DNA of 64,000 nt from Pseudomonas sp. URIL14HWK12:I12 (GTDB lineage: Bacteria; Pseudomonadota; Gammaproteobacteria; Pseudomonadales; Pseudomonadaceae): positions 1-64,000 of the forward strand of contig NZ_QEQL01000008.1 in NCBI RefSeq assembly GCF_003097135.1. The letters run 5' to 3'. This document shows positions 26,621 to 39,906 of this stretch, piece by piece; the first letter of the stretch is position 1; every line of letters starts with the position of its first letter. Made by a program: the position numbers and the translations under genes. Under the pieces are notes generated by a model. That model did no database searches, was not told the origin of the DNA, and saw nothing but the letters and a program-made list of their open reading frames with translations.

Positions 26621-27727
26621 ATGCAAACACTGAAGGTTGACCTTGGCGAGCGCAGCTACCCGATCTACATCGGTGAGCAGTTGTTGGCCAACCCGCAATG
26701 GTTCGTGCCGCACCTGGCCGGCAAGCAGGTAGCGATCGTCTCCAACGAGACGGTAGCCCCTTTATACCTTGAGCAATTAAGCGCCGCACTGGAAGGCCGC
26801 TCGGTCGTTTCCGTCGTGCTGCCCGATGGGGAAGCCCACAAGAACTGGGAAACGCTGCAGTTGATCTTCGACGGCCTGCTTACCGCCCGCCACGATCGCC
26901 GCACCACCGTGATTGCACTGGGCGGGGGCGTGGTCGGCGACATGGCGGGCTTCGCTGCTGCCTGTTACCAGCGGGGCGTAGATTTCATCCAGGTACCTAC
27001 CACGCTGCTCTCGCAGGTCGACTCCTCCGTGGGTGGCAAGACAGGCATCAACCACCCGTTGGGCAAGAACATGATCGGGGCGTTCTATCAGCCCAAGGCC
27101 GTCATCATTGACATCGCGACCTTGCGCACGCTTGCCCCACGTGAACTCTCCGCCGGCATGGCTGAGGTGATCAAGTACGGCCTGATCTGCGACGAGCCCT
27201 TTCTTGGCTGGCTGGAGAGCAACGTCGAGGCCTTGATGGCACTCGACCCGGTGGCGCTGACCGAGGCGATCCGCCGCTCCTGCCAGGCCAAGGCCGATGT
27301 GGTCAATGCCGACGAGCGCGAAGGCGGCGTGCGCGCCACGCTCAACCTGGGCCATACCTTCGGCCACGCCATCGAAACCCATATGGGTTATGGTGTATGG
27401 CTTCATGGCGAGGCGGTAGGCGCCGGCACCGCCATGGCGCTAGAGATGTCGAGAAGGCTGGGCTGGATCAGCCAGGCCGACCGCGACCGGGGCATTGGCC
27501 TGCTCATGCGCGCGGGCGTGCCGGTGGTGCCACCGGCCGAGATGTCGCCCGAAGATTTCCTGCGCCACATGGCCGTCGACAAGAAAGTGCTCGATGGGCG
27601 TATGCGCCTGGTGCTGTTGCAGGCCATGGGCCAGGCAACGGTCACCGATCAATACCCACAAGACGTACTCCAGGCCACGTTGACTGCAGACTACGCAGCC
27701 ATCGCCGCCCAGTTGCAAGGTAAATGA
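26621..27727 (+). CDS. aroB: 3-dehydroquinate synthase
   Basis: AroB cyclises DAHP to 3-dehydroquinate using catalytic NAD+ and a divalent metal. The 368-residue protein has the NAD loop GGGVVGDMAGFAA, the substrate loop SSVGGKTGINHP, and the metal-binding histidines in NLGHTFGHAIE and WLHGEAVG. The start ATG 26621 gives the family N-terminus MQTLKVDLGERSYPIYIG; the ribosome-binding site (GGCGGA) is weak. aroK is 55 bases upstream and the DamX-like gene 7 bases downstream. Confidence 0.97.
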   Translation: MQTLKVDLGERSYPIYIGEQLLANPQWFVPHLAGKQVAIVSNETVAPLYLEQLSAALEGRSVVSVVLPDGEAHKNWETLQLIFDGLLTARHDRRTTVIALGGGVVGDMAGFAAACYQRGVDFIQVPTTLLSQVDSSVGGKTGINHPLGKNMIGAFYQPKAVIIDIATLRTLAPRELSAGMAEVIKYGLICDEPFLGWLESNVEALMALDPVALTEAIRRSCQAKADVVNADEREGGVRATLNLGHTFGHAIETHMGYGVWLHGEAVGAGTAMALEMSRRLGWISQADRDRGIGLLMRAGVPVVPPAEMSPEDFLRHMAVDKKVLDGRMRLVLLQAMGQATVTDQYPQDVLQATLTADYAAIAAQLQGK

Positions 27728-27734
27728 GGGTTCA

Positions 27735-29339
27735 ATGTCCAGTCTTCATGCCGATGAGGCTTTTCTCGGCCATTACCAGCTTGATCATGATCCGTTCGCC
27801 CCTCGGGTTCCGGGTTTCAAATTCTTTCCTGCGCAGCGCAAGCCGGTGCTGGGGCAACTGCACCATCTAGCCCGTTACAGCCAAATGATGCTCGTGGTCA
27901 CTGGCCCGCAGGGCAGTGGCAAGACCTTGCTGCGCCAGGCCTTGGTGGCCAGCACCAACAAGCAGTCGGTACAGAGTGTGGTGGTTTCGGCGCGCGGCGC
28001 TGGCGATGCCGCCAGTGTGCTGGGGCAGGTCTCTCAGGCCCTGGGCGTTGCCCAGCCTGAGGTTGGCGCGGCCCTGGCTCAGGTCGTGCAGCTGGGGCTG
28101 ACCGGCCAGGAGGTGTACCTGCTGGTCGACGATGCGGAACAACTCGACGATTCAGCGATCGAAGCGCTGCTGGCGCTGGCTCAGGGAACGCCGGAAGGGC
28201 GCCCGCATGTGTTCCTGTTCGGTGAGCCGTCCCTGATCGACGCGCTCGGCCAAGCCAGCGTGGGCGAAGATCGCTATCACATCATCGAACTGCAACCGTA
28301 TACCGAGGAAGAAACACGCGAGTACCTTGCGCTGCGCCTCGAAGGGGCGGGCCAGGGGATAGGCTTGTTCACCAATGACCAGATCGCCGAAGTCCACGAG
28401 GCGTCCGGTGGCTGGCCTGGGCCGATCAACCAGGTAGCCCGCGACTCGATGATCGAGGCCATGATCGCCAGCCGCTCCGCGGTGAAGCGTCCAACGATGG
28501 GGTTCAAATTCAAGATGCCGAAGAAGTATGTGATTGGCGTTGCCGCCGCCGTAGTGGTGATCGCGGGCGCTGCAGGTATCATGTCGGGCCGCGGCAAGGC
28601 GCCGAGCAATGCACCGGTACAGGCGCAGCTGCCGCTGGGCCAGGGCCAGCCGTCCAATGCTCAGCCTAACGACAACGGCAATCCGTCCGTTGAGTTCTCA
28701 GGCAACAGCCGCCCGCTGCCGATGAATGGCCAGCAACCGGTGATGCGCGAGCCGTTGGCTTCGGCTGCCGGTGGCGATAGCGACGAAGGCGGCGTCCCGG
28801 TGCCCAATGGCTCTACTCCGCCGCCGACGGTGACCACCAGTGCGCCACCGGCCAACTCGGTCGCCAACGCTCAGAACTCACTGCCTGTGCAGCCGGCTGC
28901 CGTGCCGTCCCAGCGCCCGGTAGAGCCGGCGGCGAACAAGCCGCAGCCCGCCAAGCCTGCCGCCCAGCAGCAACTGGCCACTGCCAAGCCGGCGCCGAAG
29001 GCGGCGGAAAAACCCGCTGAAAAACCCGCGGCCGCCAAACCCGCTGCGGCCGGCAGCAGCTGGTACAGCAGCCAGTCGCCCAGCAGCTACGTTGTGCAGA
29101 TCCTCGGCACCAGCAACGAAAGCACCGCGCAAGCCTATGTTCGCGAGCAGGGTGGCCAGTACCGATACTTCAAGAAAACCCTGCAGGGCAAGCCGCTGTA
29201 CGTGATCACTTACGGCAACTTCCCCAGCCGTGACGCGGCCCAGGCTGCGATCAAGAACTTGCCAGCGAAGGTCCAGGCTGGTAAACCTTGGCCTCGTACC
29301 GTGGCGAGCGTCCAGCAAGAGTTGAACGCCGCCCACTGA
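27735..29339 (+). CDS. damX: DamX-like AAA-ATPase/SPOR-domain protein
   Basis: A 534-residue inner-membrane protein that combines an N-terminal AAA (ExeA/AAA_22-like) ATPase domain with Walker A GPQGSGKT (57-64) and LLVDDAEQL as Walker B, a membrane helix (about 263-283), a long Pro/Ala/Lys-rich periplasmic linker, and a C-terminal SPOR domain (about 450-530; YVVQILGTSNESTAQAYV). SPOR proteins of this type gather at the septum. Enteric DamX is organised similarly with a less clear ATPase; here the Walker motifs look functional. It follows aroB by 7 bases. Confidence 0.9.
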   Translation: MSSLHADEAFLGHYQLDHDPFAPRVPGFKFFPAQRKPVLGQLHHLARYSQMMLVVTGPQGSGKTLLRQALVASTNKQSVQSVVVSARGAGDAASVLGQVSQALGVAQPEVGAALAQVVQLGLTGQEVYLLVDDAEQLDDSAIEALLALAQGTPEGRPHVFLFGEPSLIDALGQASVGEDRYHIIELQPYTEEETREYLALRLEGAGQGIGLFTNDQIAEVHEASGGWPGPINQVARDSMIEAMIASRSAVKRPTMGFKFKMPKKYVIGVAAAVVVIAGAAGIMSGRGKAPSNAPVQAQLPLGQGQPSNAQPNDNGNPSVEFSGNSRPLPMNGQQPVMREPLASAAGGDSDEGGVPVPNGSTPPPTVTTSAPPANSVANAQNSLPVQPAAVPSQRPVEPAANKPQPAKPAAQQQLATAKPAPKAAEKPAEKPAAAKPAAAGSSWYSSQSPSSYVVQILGTSNESTAQAYVREQGGQYRYFKKTLQGKPLYVITYGNFPSRDAAQAAIKNLPAKVQAGKPWPRTVASVQQELNAAH

Positions 29340-29375
29340 GCCAAGGCGCTCAGGCGCCTGCCGCTTTACCTCCCG

Positions 29376-29405
29376 AAGCCCGCCGCGCAACGCACGGCGG
29401 GCTTT
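29376..29405 (+). terminator. terminator after the aroKB-damX operon
   Basis: AAGCCCGCCG (29376-29385) pairs with CGGCGGGCTT (29395-29404). The T-run is short (TTTG), so it may be leaky. Confidence 0.7.
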
Positions 29406-29684
29406 GCTGCCCCAAGGCCCCCTGTTACTCCCCGCCCCATTGCGCACGGCACGATAATTCAGCAGACTCAGCCAGGTCGCATACTCGAAAAATCAATTCA
29501 AAACATTCAGATTGGCGACAGGTATTTTCGGCATTTCGTCGCAAAATTTGTGAGGCCAGCACCTGCTGTGTACAATGGCTGCCCTTTTGCCCCGCAAAGC
29601 TGGCGTACGTTCAGCGTGGATGGTAAGTGGTTGAATCGTAAAGAATTCGCCTGAAAAACAGGCGAGCCTGGTGAGATAGTGTCT
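29406..29684 (+). promoter_or_regulatory. gltB upstream region with promoter and leader hairpin
   Basis: This gap holds no gene. A strong sigma-70-type promoter is visible: TTGTGA (29548-29553), 17 bases, TACAAT (29571-29576), leaving a leader of about 100 bases. Close to the start a perfect hairpin CGCCTG-AAAAA-CAGGCG (29648-29664) sits just ahead of the GGTGAG ribosome-binding site and could modulate translation. The AT-rich stretch at about 29485-29550, upstream of the promoter, could bind a regulator such as Lrp or GltC-like proteins; that is speculation. Confidence 0.6.
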
Positions 29685-34133
<4,449 letters not shown>

Positions 34134-34143
34134 CCGACGCCTA

Positions 34144-34169
34144 GCGGGCGGGGCCAGTGGCCCGCCCGC
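34144..34169 (+). promoter_or_regulatory. strong GC hairpin between gltB and gltD
   Basis: GCGGGCGGGGCC (34144-34155) pairs with GGCCCGCCCGC (34159-34169) with one bulged G and a 3-base loop. It is not followed by a T-run, so it is more likely a processing or stability element than a terminator. Confidence 0.5.
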
Positions 34170-34184
34170 CGCATTTACGACTTT

Positions 34185-34217
34185 GCTTGCAGCTTGAAGC
34201 TTGAAGCTTGTAGCTGC
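34185..34217 (+). repeat. AGCTTGAAGCTTG-type intergenic repeat
   Basis: gcttgcagcttgaagcttgaagc followed by ttgtagctgc: overlapping AAGCTT palindromes in the gltB-gltD gap, ending 15 bases before the gltD start. Related copies lie at 11634-11704 (opposite orientation) and 60853-60920. Confidence 0.6.
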
Positions 34218-34232
34218 GCCTATGAGGCGACC

Positions 34233-35651
34233 ATGTCCGAACGTTTGAGCAACGACTTTCAGTTCATCGAAGTGGGCCGCAAGGACCCGAAGAAAAAACT
34301 GCTGCGCCAACGCAAGAAGGAGTTCGTGGAGATCTACGAACCCTTCAAGCCGCAACAATCCAGCGAGCAGGCGCACCGATGCCTGGGGTGCGGCAACCCC
34401 TATTGCGAATGGAAATGCCCGGTCCACAACTTCATCCCCAACTGGCTGAAGCTGGTGTCCGAAGGCAACATCCTGGCCGCTGCGGAGTTGTCCCACCAAA
34501 CCAACACCCTGCCGGAAGTCTGCGGGCGCGTATGCCCCCAGGACCGCCTGTGCGAAGGCGCCTGCACCCTGAACGACGGCTTTGGTGCGGTGACCATCGG
34601 TTCGGTGGAGAAGTACATCACCGACACCGCCTTTGCCATGGGTTGGCGCCCCGACATGTCGCGCGTGGTGCCCACTGGCAAGCGCGTGGCGGTGATTGGC
34701 GCCGGCCCTGCTGGCCTGGGCTGCGCCGACGTGCTTGTGCGCGCAGGGGTGACTCCGGTGGTGTTCGACAAGAACCCTGAGATCGGCGGCCTGCTGACGT
34801 TTGGTATTCCCGAATTCAAGCTTGAAAAAAGCGTGCTGCGCAATCGCCGCGAAGTGTTCACCGGCATGGGTATCGAGTTCCGCCTGAACACCGAGATCGG
34901 CAAGGACGTGACCATCGAGCAACTCCTTGCCGAGTACGATGCGGTGTTCATGGGCATGGGCACCTACACCTACATGAAGGGCGGCTTCCCTGGCGAAGAC
35001 CTGCCTGGCGTGCATGACGCGCTGGATTTCCTGATTGCCAACGTCAACCGCAACCTGGGCTTCGAAAAGTCCCCGGAAGACTTCATTGACATGAAGGGCA
35101 AGAAGGTCGTGGTGCTGGGGGGTGGTGACACCGCGATGGACTGCAACCGTACCTCGATCCGCCAGGGCGCCAAGGCGGTGACCTGTGCCTATCGCCGTGA
35201 CGAGGCAAACATGCCTGGTTCGCGCAAAGAGGTGAAGAACGCCAAGGAAGAGGGCGTGAAGTTCCTTTACAACCGCCAGCCGATCGCCATCGTTGGTGAG
35301 GATCGGGTGGAAGGCGTGAAGGTGGTGGAAACCCGCCTGGGCGAACCGGACGCACGTGGCCGCCGCAGCCCCGAGCCGATCCCGGGGTCCGAAGAGATCC
35401 TGCCGGCCGATGCCGTGGTCATCGCATTTGGCTTCCGCCCGAGCCCGGCAGCGTGGTTCGAGCAGCACAGCATTGGCATCGACAGCCAGGGCCGTGTCGT
35501 GGCCCCGGCACAGGCGACCTTCAAGCACCAGACCAGCAACCCGAAGATCTTCGCGGGCGGCGACATGGTGCGCGGCTCTGACCTGGTGGTAACGGCGATC
35601 TACGAAGGGCGCAACGCAGCAGAAGGGATTCTGGATTATCTGGGGGTTTGA
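34233..35651 (+). CDS. gltD: glutamate synthase (NADPH) small subunit
   Basis: GltD passes electrons from NADPH through FAD and 4Fe-4S clusters to GltB. The 472-residue protein has the N-terminal cysteine clusters CLGCGNPYCEWKCP and CGRVCPQDRLCEGAC, then two dinucleotide folds: FAD with VIGAGPAGLGCADVL and NADPH with VVLGGGDTAMDC, and a C-terminal FAD contact (FAGGDMVRGSDLVV). ATG 34233 has GAGGCGA upstream; the frame extends to 34194 across the repeat but that start is unlikely. Confidence 0.97.
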   Translation: MSERLSNDFQFIEVGRKDPKKKLLRQRKKEFVEIYEPFKPQQSSEQAHRCLGCGNPYCEWKCPVHNFIPNWLKLVSEGNILAAAELSHQTNTLPEVCGRVCPQDRLCEGACTLNDGFGAVTIGSVEKYITDTAFAMGWRPDMSRVVPTGKRVAVIGAGPAGLGCADVLVRAGVTPVVFDKNPEIGGLLTFGIPEFKLEKSVLRNRREVFTGMGIEFRLNTEIGKDVTIEQLLAEYDAVFMGMGTYTYMKGGFPGEDLPGVHDALDFLIANVNRNLGFEKSPEDFIDMKGKKVVVLGGGDTAMDCNRTSIRQGAKAVTCAYRRDEANMPGSRKEVKNAKEEGVKFLYNRQPIAIVGEDRVEGVKVVETRLGEPDARGRRSPEPIPGSEEILPADAVVIAFGFRPSPAAWFEQHSIGIDSQGRVVAPAQATFKHQTSNPKIFAGGDMVRGSDLVVTAIYEGRNAAEGILDYLGV

Positions 35652-35676
35652 GCTGTCCAACCTCAATCGTTGATTC

Positions 35677-35704
35677 AAGGCACGGCCCTGCGCCGTGCCT
35701 TTTC
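35677..35704 (+). terminator. terminator after gltD
   Basis: AAGGCACGG (35677-35685) pairs with CCGTGCCTT (35693-35701), then TT. Confidence 0.75.
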
Positions 35705-35750
35705 GTTTGGGCTCTGCGAAAATGCCCGCAATTTCCTCCCGGATGCCGTT

Positions 35751-36815
35751 ATGACTGCCCTGAAGAACGACCGATTCCTTCGCGCCCTGCTCAAGCAGCC
35801 GGTGGACGTGACCCCTGTGTGGATGATGCGCCAGGCCGGCCGTTATCTACCGGAGTACCGGGCCAGCCGCGCCAAGGCCGGCGACTTCATGAGCCTGTGC
35901 AAGAACCCCCAGTTCGCCTGCGAGGTGACGCTGCAGCCGCTGGAGCGCTACCCACTGGACGCGGCGATCCTGTTCTCCGACATCCTCACCATTCCCGATG
36001 CCATGGGCCAGGGCCTGTATTTCGAGACCGGTGAAGGCCCGCGCTTTCGCAAAGTGATCGACACCCCTGCCGACATCGAGGCGCTGCCGGTGCCCGACGC
36101 GGAGAAAGACCTGGGCTATGTCATGGACGCGGTGCGTACCATTCGCCAAGCGCTCGATGGCCGAGTGCCGTTGATTGGCTTCTCCGGCAGCCCGTGGACG
36201 CTGGCCACCTACATGGTCGAAGGCGGCTCTTCGAAGGATTTCCGCAAGACCAAAGCCATGCTCTACGACAACCCGCAGGCGCTGCACCTGTTGCTCTCCA
36301 AGCTGGCCGAGTCGGTGACCACCTACCTGAACGGGCAGATTCGCGCCGGTGCCCAGGCGGTGCAGATCTTCGACACCTGGGGCGGTAACCTCTCCAGCGC
36401 AGCCTATGAAACCTTCTCCCTGGCCTACATGCGCCAGATCGTCAGTGGGTTGATCCGTGAGCATGAGGGCCGGCCGGTGCCGGTGATCCTGTTCACCAAG
36501 AACGGTGGCCTGTGGCTCGAGAAGATCGCCGCAGCCGGGGCCGATGCATTGGGCCTGGACTGGACGTGCGACATCGGCGAAGCGCGCCAGCGGGTTGGCC
36601 AGCAGGTTGCGCTGCAGGGCAACATGGACCCCACCGTGCTCTATGCCAAGCCTGCGGCCATCCGTGCCGAGGTCGCGCGCATTCTGCAAAGCTATGGCCA
36701 AGGTAGCGGCCACGTCTTCAACCTGGGGCATGGCATCACCCCGGAAGTCGACCCGGCCCATGCCGGCGCGTTCATCGAGGCGGTGCACGAGCTTTCGGTG
36801 CAGTATCACTGCTGA
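35751..36815 (+). CDS. hemE: uroporphyrinogen decarboxylase
   Basis: HemE removes four carboxyl groups from uroporphyrinogen III to give coproporphyrinogen III, in heme synthesis. The 354-residue TIM-barrel protein opens with the signature PVWMMRQAGRYLPEYR and contains GFSGSPWTLATYMVEGG and FNLGHGITPEVDP. ATG 35751 gives MTALKNDRFLRALLKQP; the frame is open upstream through the gltD terminator, which excludes an earlier start. Confidence 0.97.
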   Translation: MTALKNDRFLRALLKQPVDVTPVWMMRQAGRYLPEYRASRAKAGDFMSLCKNPQFACEVTLQPLERYPLDAAILFSDILTIPDAMGQGLYFETGEGPRFRKVIDTPADIEALPVPDAEKDLGYVMDAVRTIRQALDGRVPLIGFSGSPWTLATYMVEGGSSKDFRKTKAMLYDNPQALHLLLSKLAESVTTYLNGQIRAGAQAVQIFDTWGGNLSSAAYETFSLAYMRQIVSGLIREHEGRPVPVILFTKNGGLWLEKIAAAGADALGLDWTCDIGEARQRVGQQVALQGNMDPTVLYAKPAAIRAEVARILQSYGQGSGHVFNLGHGITPEVDPAHAGAFIEAVHELSVQYHC

Positions 36816-36881
36816 ATTAAGCGTGGTTTCAGCTTGTCTGGATAGGATGTGCTCATCGACATTCACAACGAGGCAATACCC

Positions 36882-37268
36882 ATGAAACCACGCCATCTGC
36901 TGTTCTGCCTGCTGCCCTTGGTCGCAGGTGTCGCCCATGCCCAGAGCGCCGGCAACTATTCTGGCCCCAACTCCGCCGCGGGCGGCTACAGCGGCCCCAA
37001 TGCCGGCAATATCACCACCGTCTCCGCTGCACAGAGTGCGCCGGATGATGCGCCGGTGATGCTGGAGGGGCAGGTGATCCAAAAGGTCAAAGGTGACACC
37101 TACGAGTTCCGCGACGGCACCGGCAGCATCCATGTGGAGATCGACCACGACAAATGGCCGGCTGGCGTTGAGGTGAACGAGAAAACCCGCGTGCGCCTGC
37201 ATGGCGAGGTCGACAAAGAGCTGACCAGCCGCGAAATCGACGTGGACCGCGTCGAAGTGGTCAACTGA
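36882..37268 (+). CDS. periplasmic OB-fold (BOF/YgiW family) protein
   Basis: A 128-residue secreted protein with a clear signal peptide (MKPRHLLFCLLPLVAGVAHA, cleavage before Gln). The mature part starts with a low-complexity Gly/Ser/Asn stretch containing two YSGPN repeats, then a bacterial OB-fold (about 55-127) with GQVIQKVKGDTYEFRDGTG and VRLHGEVDKE, typical of the YgiW/YdeI stress-protein family. Family members are linked to peroxide and cation stress; the binding partner is not certain. ATG 36882 has AACGAGG upstream. It ends 2 bases before the convergent queG. Confidence 0.85.
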   Translation: MKPRHLLFCLLPLVAGVAHAQSAGNYSGPNSAAGGYSGPNAGNITTVSAAQSAPDDAPVMLEGQVIQKVKGDTYEFRDGTGSIHVEIDHDKWPAGVEVNEKTRVRLHGEVDKELTSREIDVDRVEVVN

Positions 37269-37270
37269 CC

Positions 37271-38344
37271 CTAGGCTTCGATCTCCAGGCCATGGCGTGC
37301 CATGGCCCACTGGACGTGTTCACGGACCAGTTCGGAAGGATGGTGCTGGCGGGCCCTCAACGCCTCCAGCACCGCAACGGTCGAAGGCGCATTGCCCAGG
37401 CCCACCGCAACATTACGCAAAAACCGCTCATAGCCGGCCCGACGGATAGGGGAGCCCTCTGTGCGCGTGAGAAAGGTGTCTTCATCCCAGCGAAACAGGG
37501 CCGCCAGCTCGCTGTTATCCAGGCCGTGGCGGGGCTTGAAGTCCGTTTCCCCCGAGGGGCGGGCGAAGCGGTTCCAGGGGCAGACGATCTGGCAATCGTC
37601 ACAGCCGAATACCCGGTTGCCGATCAACGGGCGCAGCTCCAGTGGGATGGCGTGCTTCAGCTCGATGGTCAGGTAAGAGATGCAGCGCCGTGCGTCCAGC
37701 TGATAGGGGCCGGCAAATGCGTCGGTCGGGCACACGTCAAGGCACGCTTTGCAGCGGCCGCAGTGTTCGCCGGCGTGGGGGGCGTCTACCGGCAGCGGCA
37801 GGTCGACGAATAACTCCGCCAGAAAGAAATAACTGCCCGCCTTGCGATTGAGCACCAAGGTGTTCTTGCCGATCCAGCCCAGCCCGGCCTGCTGTGCGAT
37901 GGCCTTTTCCAGCACCGGGGCGCTGTCGACGAACGCGCGATAGCCAAACGGGCCTATGTGTTGCTGTATACGCTCTGCCAACTGTGTGGCGCGCTTGCGG
38001 ATCAACTTGTGGTAGTCGCGGCCCAGGGCGTAGCGTGAAATGTAGGCTTTTTCCGCTTGAGCCAGGCGCTGCGCCATCTCGGTGTCGCCGGGCAGGTAGT
38101 CCATGCGCAGTGAAACCACTCGCAAAGTGCCGGGCAGCAGCTCGTCCGGCCGGTAGCGCTTGCTGCCGTGGGCGGCCATGTAGTCCATTTCGCCGTGGTA
38201 GCCTGCTTCCAGCCAACGCTGCAGGTGGGCCTGATGTTCGCCCAGCTCCACGCCGCTGATGCCGGCTTGCTGAAAGCCGAGCTCGCGAGCCCAGGCTTTG
38301 ATCTGAGCAGCCAGTTCGGAAAGATCGTCGACAGAGCAGGGCAT
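37271..38344 (-). CDS. queG: epoxyqueuosine reductase
   Basis: QueG reduces epoxyqueuosine to queuosine in the wobble position of GUN tRNAs, the last step of queuosine synthesis; it uses cobalamin and two 4Fe-4S clusters. The 357-residue protein has the cysteine groups CGRCKACLDVCP (195-205) and CDDCQIVCPW (248-255), with an extra Cys221, and a C-terminal HEAT-like region (NVAVGLGNAPSTVAVLEAL). It is divergent from nnr, with which it is commonly adjacent. Confidence 0.95.
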   Translation of the reverse strand: MPCSVDDLSELAAQIKAWARELGFQQAGISGVELGEHQAHLQRWLEAGYHGEMDYMAAHGSKRYRPDELLPGTLRVVSLRMDYLPGDTEMAQRLAQAEKAYISRYALGRDYHKLIRKRATQLAERIQQHIGPFGYRAFVDSAPVLEKAIAQQAGLGWIGKNTLVLNRKAGSYFFLAELFVDLPLPVDAPHAGEHCGRCKACLDVCPTDAFAGPYQLDARRCISYLTIELKHAIPLELRPLIGNRVFGCDDCQIVCPWNRFARPSGETDFKPRHGLDNSELAALFRWDEDTFLTRTEGSPIRRAGYERFLRNVAVGLGNAPSTVAVLEALRARQHHPSELVREHVQWAMARHGLEIEA

Positions 38345-38370
38345 GGGGCAGGCAATCGGCTGAGCGGAGG

Positions 38371-38376
38371 TATAAT
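38371..38376 (+). promoter_or_regulatory. consensus -10 element ahead of nnr
   Basis: A perfect TATAAT lies 33 bases before the GTG start of the NAD(P)HX repair gene, in the 65-base divergent gap with queG. No good -35 is visible. Confidence 0.4.
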
Positions 38377-38409
38377 TCTGCCAGACATCCCGCCAAAGGT
38401 TGAAACCCG

Positions 38410-39906
38410 GTGCCTACACACTGCGAACTTCCCGACCTGCTGTACACCGCCGAGCAGGTCCGCGACCTCGATGCACGCCTGATCGCTGCTGGCACGCCAG
38501 GCCTTGAGTTGATGCAACGCGCCGCCGGTGCTGCCTGGCGTGCGCTGCGCCGGCGCTGGCCGGTGAGCCGGCCGATCACGGTGCTGGCCGGGCAGGGCAA
38601 CAACGCAGGCGACGGTTACCTGATCGCCAGCCTGGCTCAGCGGGCCGGCTGGAAGGTCCGCTTGCTGATCGTCGGCGACCCGTCGCGGCTGCAGGGGGAT
38701 GCGGCACAGGCCTATACCCAGGCCGAGGCCGACGGTGTGCCAATGGAGCGCTGGCACCCCGACGCCACGCTCGAAGGCGTGCTGGTCGATGCACTGCTTG
38801 GCACTGGCCTGAAGGGCGATGTGCGCGAGCCTTATGTAGACGTGATCCAGGCTATCAACGACAGCGAGCTGCCGGTGCTGGCCGTGGACCTGCCCTCCGG
38901 CCTGTGTGCCGACACCGGGCGAGTATTGGGCGTCGCGGTCAAGGCAAACCTGACTGTCACCTTCATTGCGCTGAAACTGGGCCTGTTCACGGCTGACGGC
39001 CTGGCCTGCACGGGGGATCTGCTGTTCGACGACCTGCAAGCCGACAGCGCGTTGGTTGCCGCCCAGCCTGCCAGTGCCCAGCGCCTGGCGGCCGGTAACC
39101 TGCGGCGCCTGGCACCGCGCTCTCCGGTGGCCCATAAAGGCCAGTTCGGCCGCGTGCTGGCCATCGGTGGCGATCATGGAACCGGCGGCGCAACCCTGAT
39201 GAGTGCCGAAATGGCGCTGCGGGCCGGGGCGGGAATGGTCAGCCTGGCGACCCGCCCTGAGCATGTCGGGCCGGCACTGGTGCGGTTGCCCGAGGTGATG
39301 GCAGCTGGGGTAGAGTCTGCCAACCAGCTCCTGCCACTGGTCAAGGCCGCCTCGGTGCTGGTAGTCGGGCCCGGCATGGGGCAGGGCGCCTGGGCCCGTG
39401 GGCTGCTGTCGGTGGCAGCCTCGGCGAACCTGCCTCAGGTGTGGGATGCCGATGCGCTGAACCTGCTCGCCCAACGTGGGCTGCGAGTGCCCGCCGGCAG
39501 TGTAATCACGCCCCACCCCGGCGAGGCCGCCAGGCTGCTGGGTATCTCAACCGCCCAGGTGCAGGCCGACCGGCCTGCCGCAGTGCAGGCCCTGGCACAG
39601 CGCTATGCCTGTGTGGCGGTACTCAAGGGCTCAGGGAGCCTGGTGGCCGAGCCTGGTGGCCGGCTTGCGCTGTGCAACCATGGGCACCCCGCTATGGCCA
39701 CCGCTGGGCTGGGGGACGTGCTGGCCGGGCTGATTGGTGCGTTGCTGGCTCAGCACATGGGGCCGTTTCATGCTGCCTGCCTGGGTGTATGGTTGCATGC
39801 CCGCGCTGGCCAGGCCCTGGGCAATGCGGGCCGGGGGCTGGCGGCAACCGATTTGATACCGATGATTCGTCAATTGCTTGAAGAGTACGCACCATGCCAG
39901 AAGTAA
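38410..39906 (+). CDS. nnr: bifunctional NAD(P)HX epimerase / ADP-dependent NAD(P)HX dehydratase
   Basis: This fused enzyme repairs hydrated NADH and NADPH: the N-terminal YjeF domain epimerises R-NAD(P)HX and the C-terminal carbohydrate-kinase-like domain dehydrates the S form using ADP. In the 498-residue protein the epimerase part carries GQGNNAGDGY and VDALLGTGL, and the dehydratase part GPGMGQGAWAR, TPHPGEAARLLG and ATAGLGDVLAG. The start is GTG 38410. The 3' end overlaps tsaE by 13 bases. Confidence 0.95.
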   Translation: MPTHCELPDLLYTAEQVRDLDARLIAAGTPGLELMQRAAGAAWRALRRRWPVSRPITVLAGQGNNAGDGYLIASLAQRAGWKVRLLIVGDPSRLQGDAAQAYTQAEADGVPMERWHPDATLEGVLVDALLGTGLKGDVREPYVDVIQAINDSELPVLAVDLPSGLCADTGRVLGVAVKANLTVTFIALKLGLFTADGLACTGDLLFDDLQADSALVAAQPASAQRLAAGNLRRLAPRSPVAHKGQFGRVLAIGGDHGTGGATLMSAEMALRAGAGMVSLATRPEHVGPALVRLPEVMAAGVESANQLLPLVKAASVLVVGPGMGQGAWARGLLSVAASANLPQVWDADALNLLAQRGLRVPAGSVITPHPGEAARLLGISTAQVQADRPAAVQALAQRYACVAVLKGSGSLVAEPGGRLALCNHGHPAMATAGLGDVLAGLIGALLAQHMGPFHAACLGVWLHARAGQALGNAGRGLAATDLIPMIRQLLEEYAPCQK

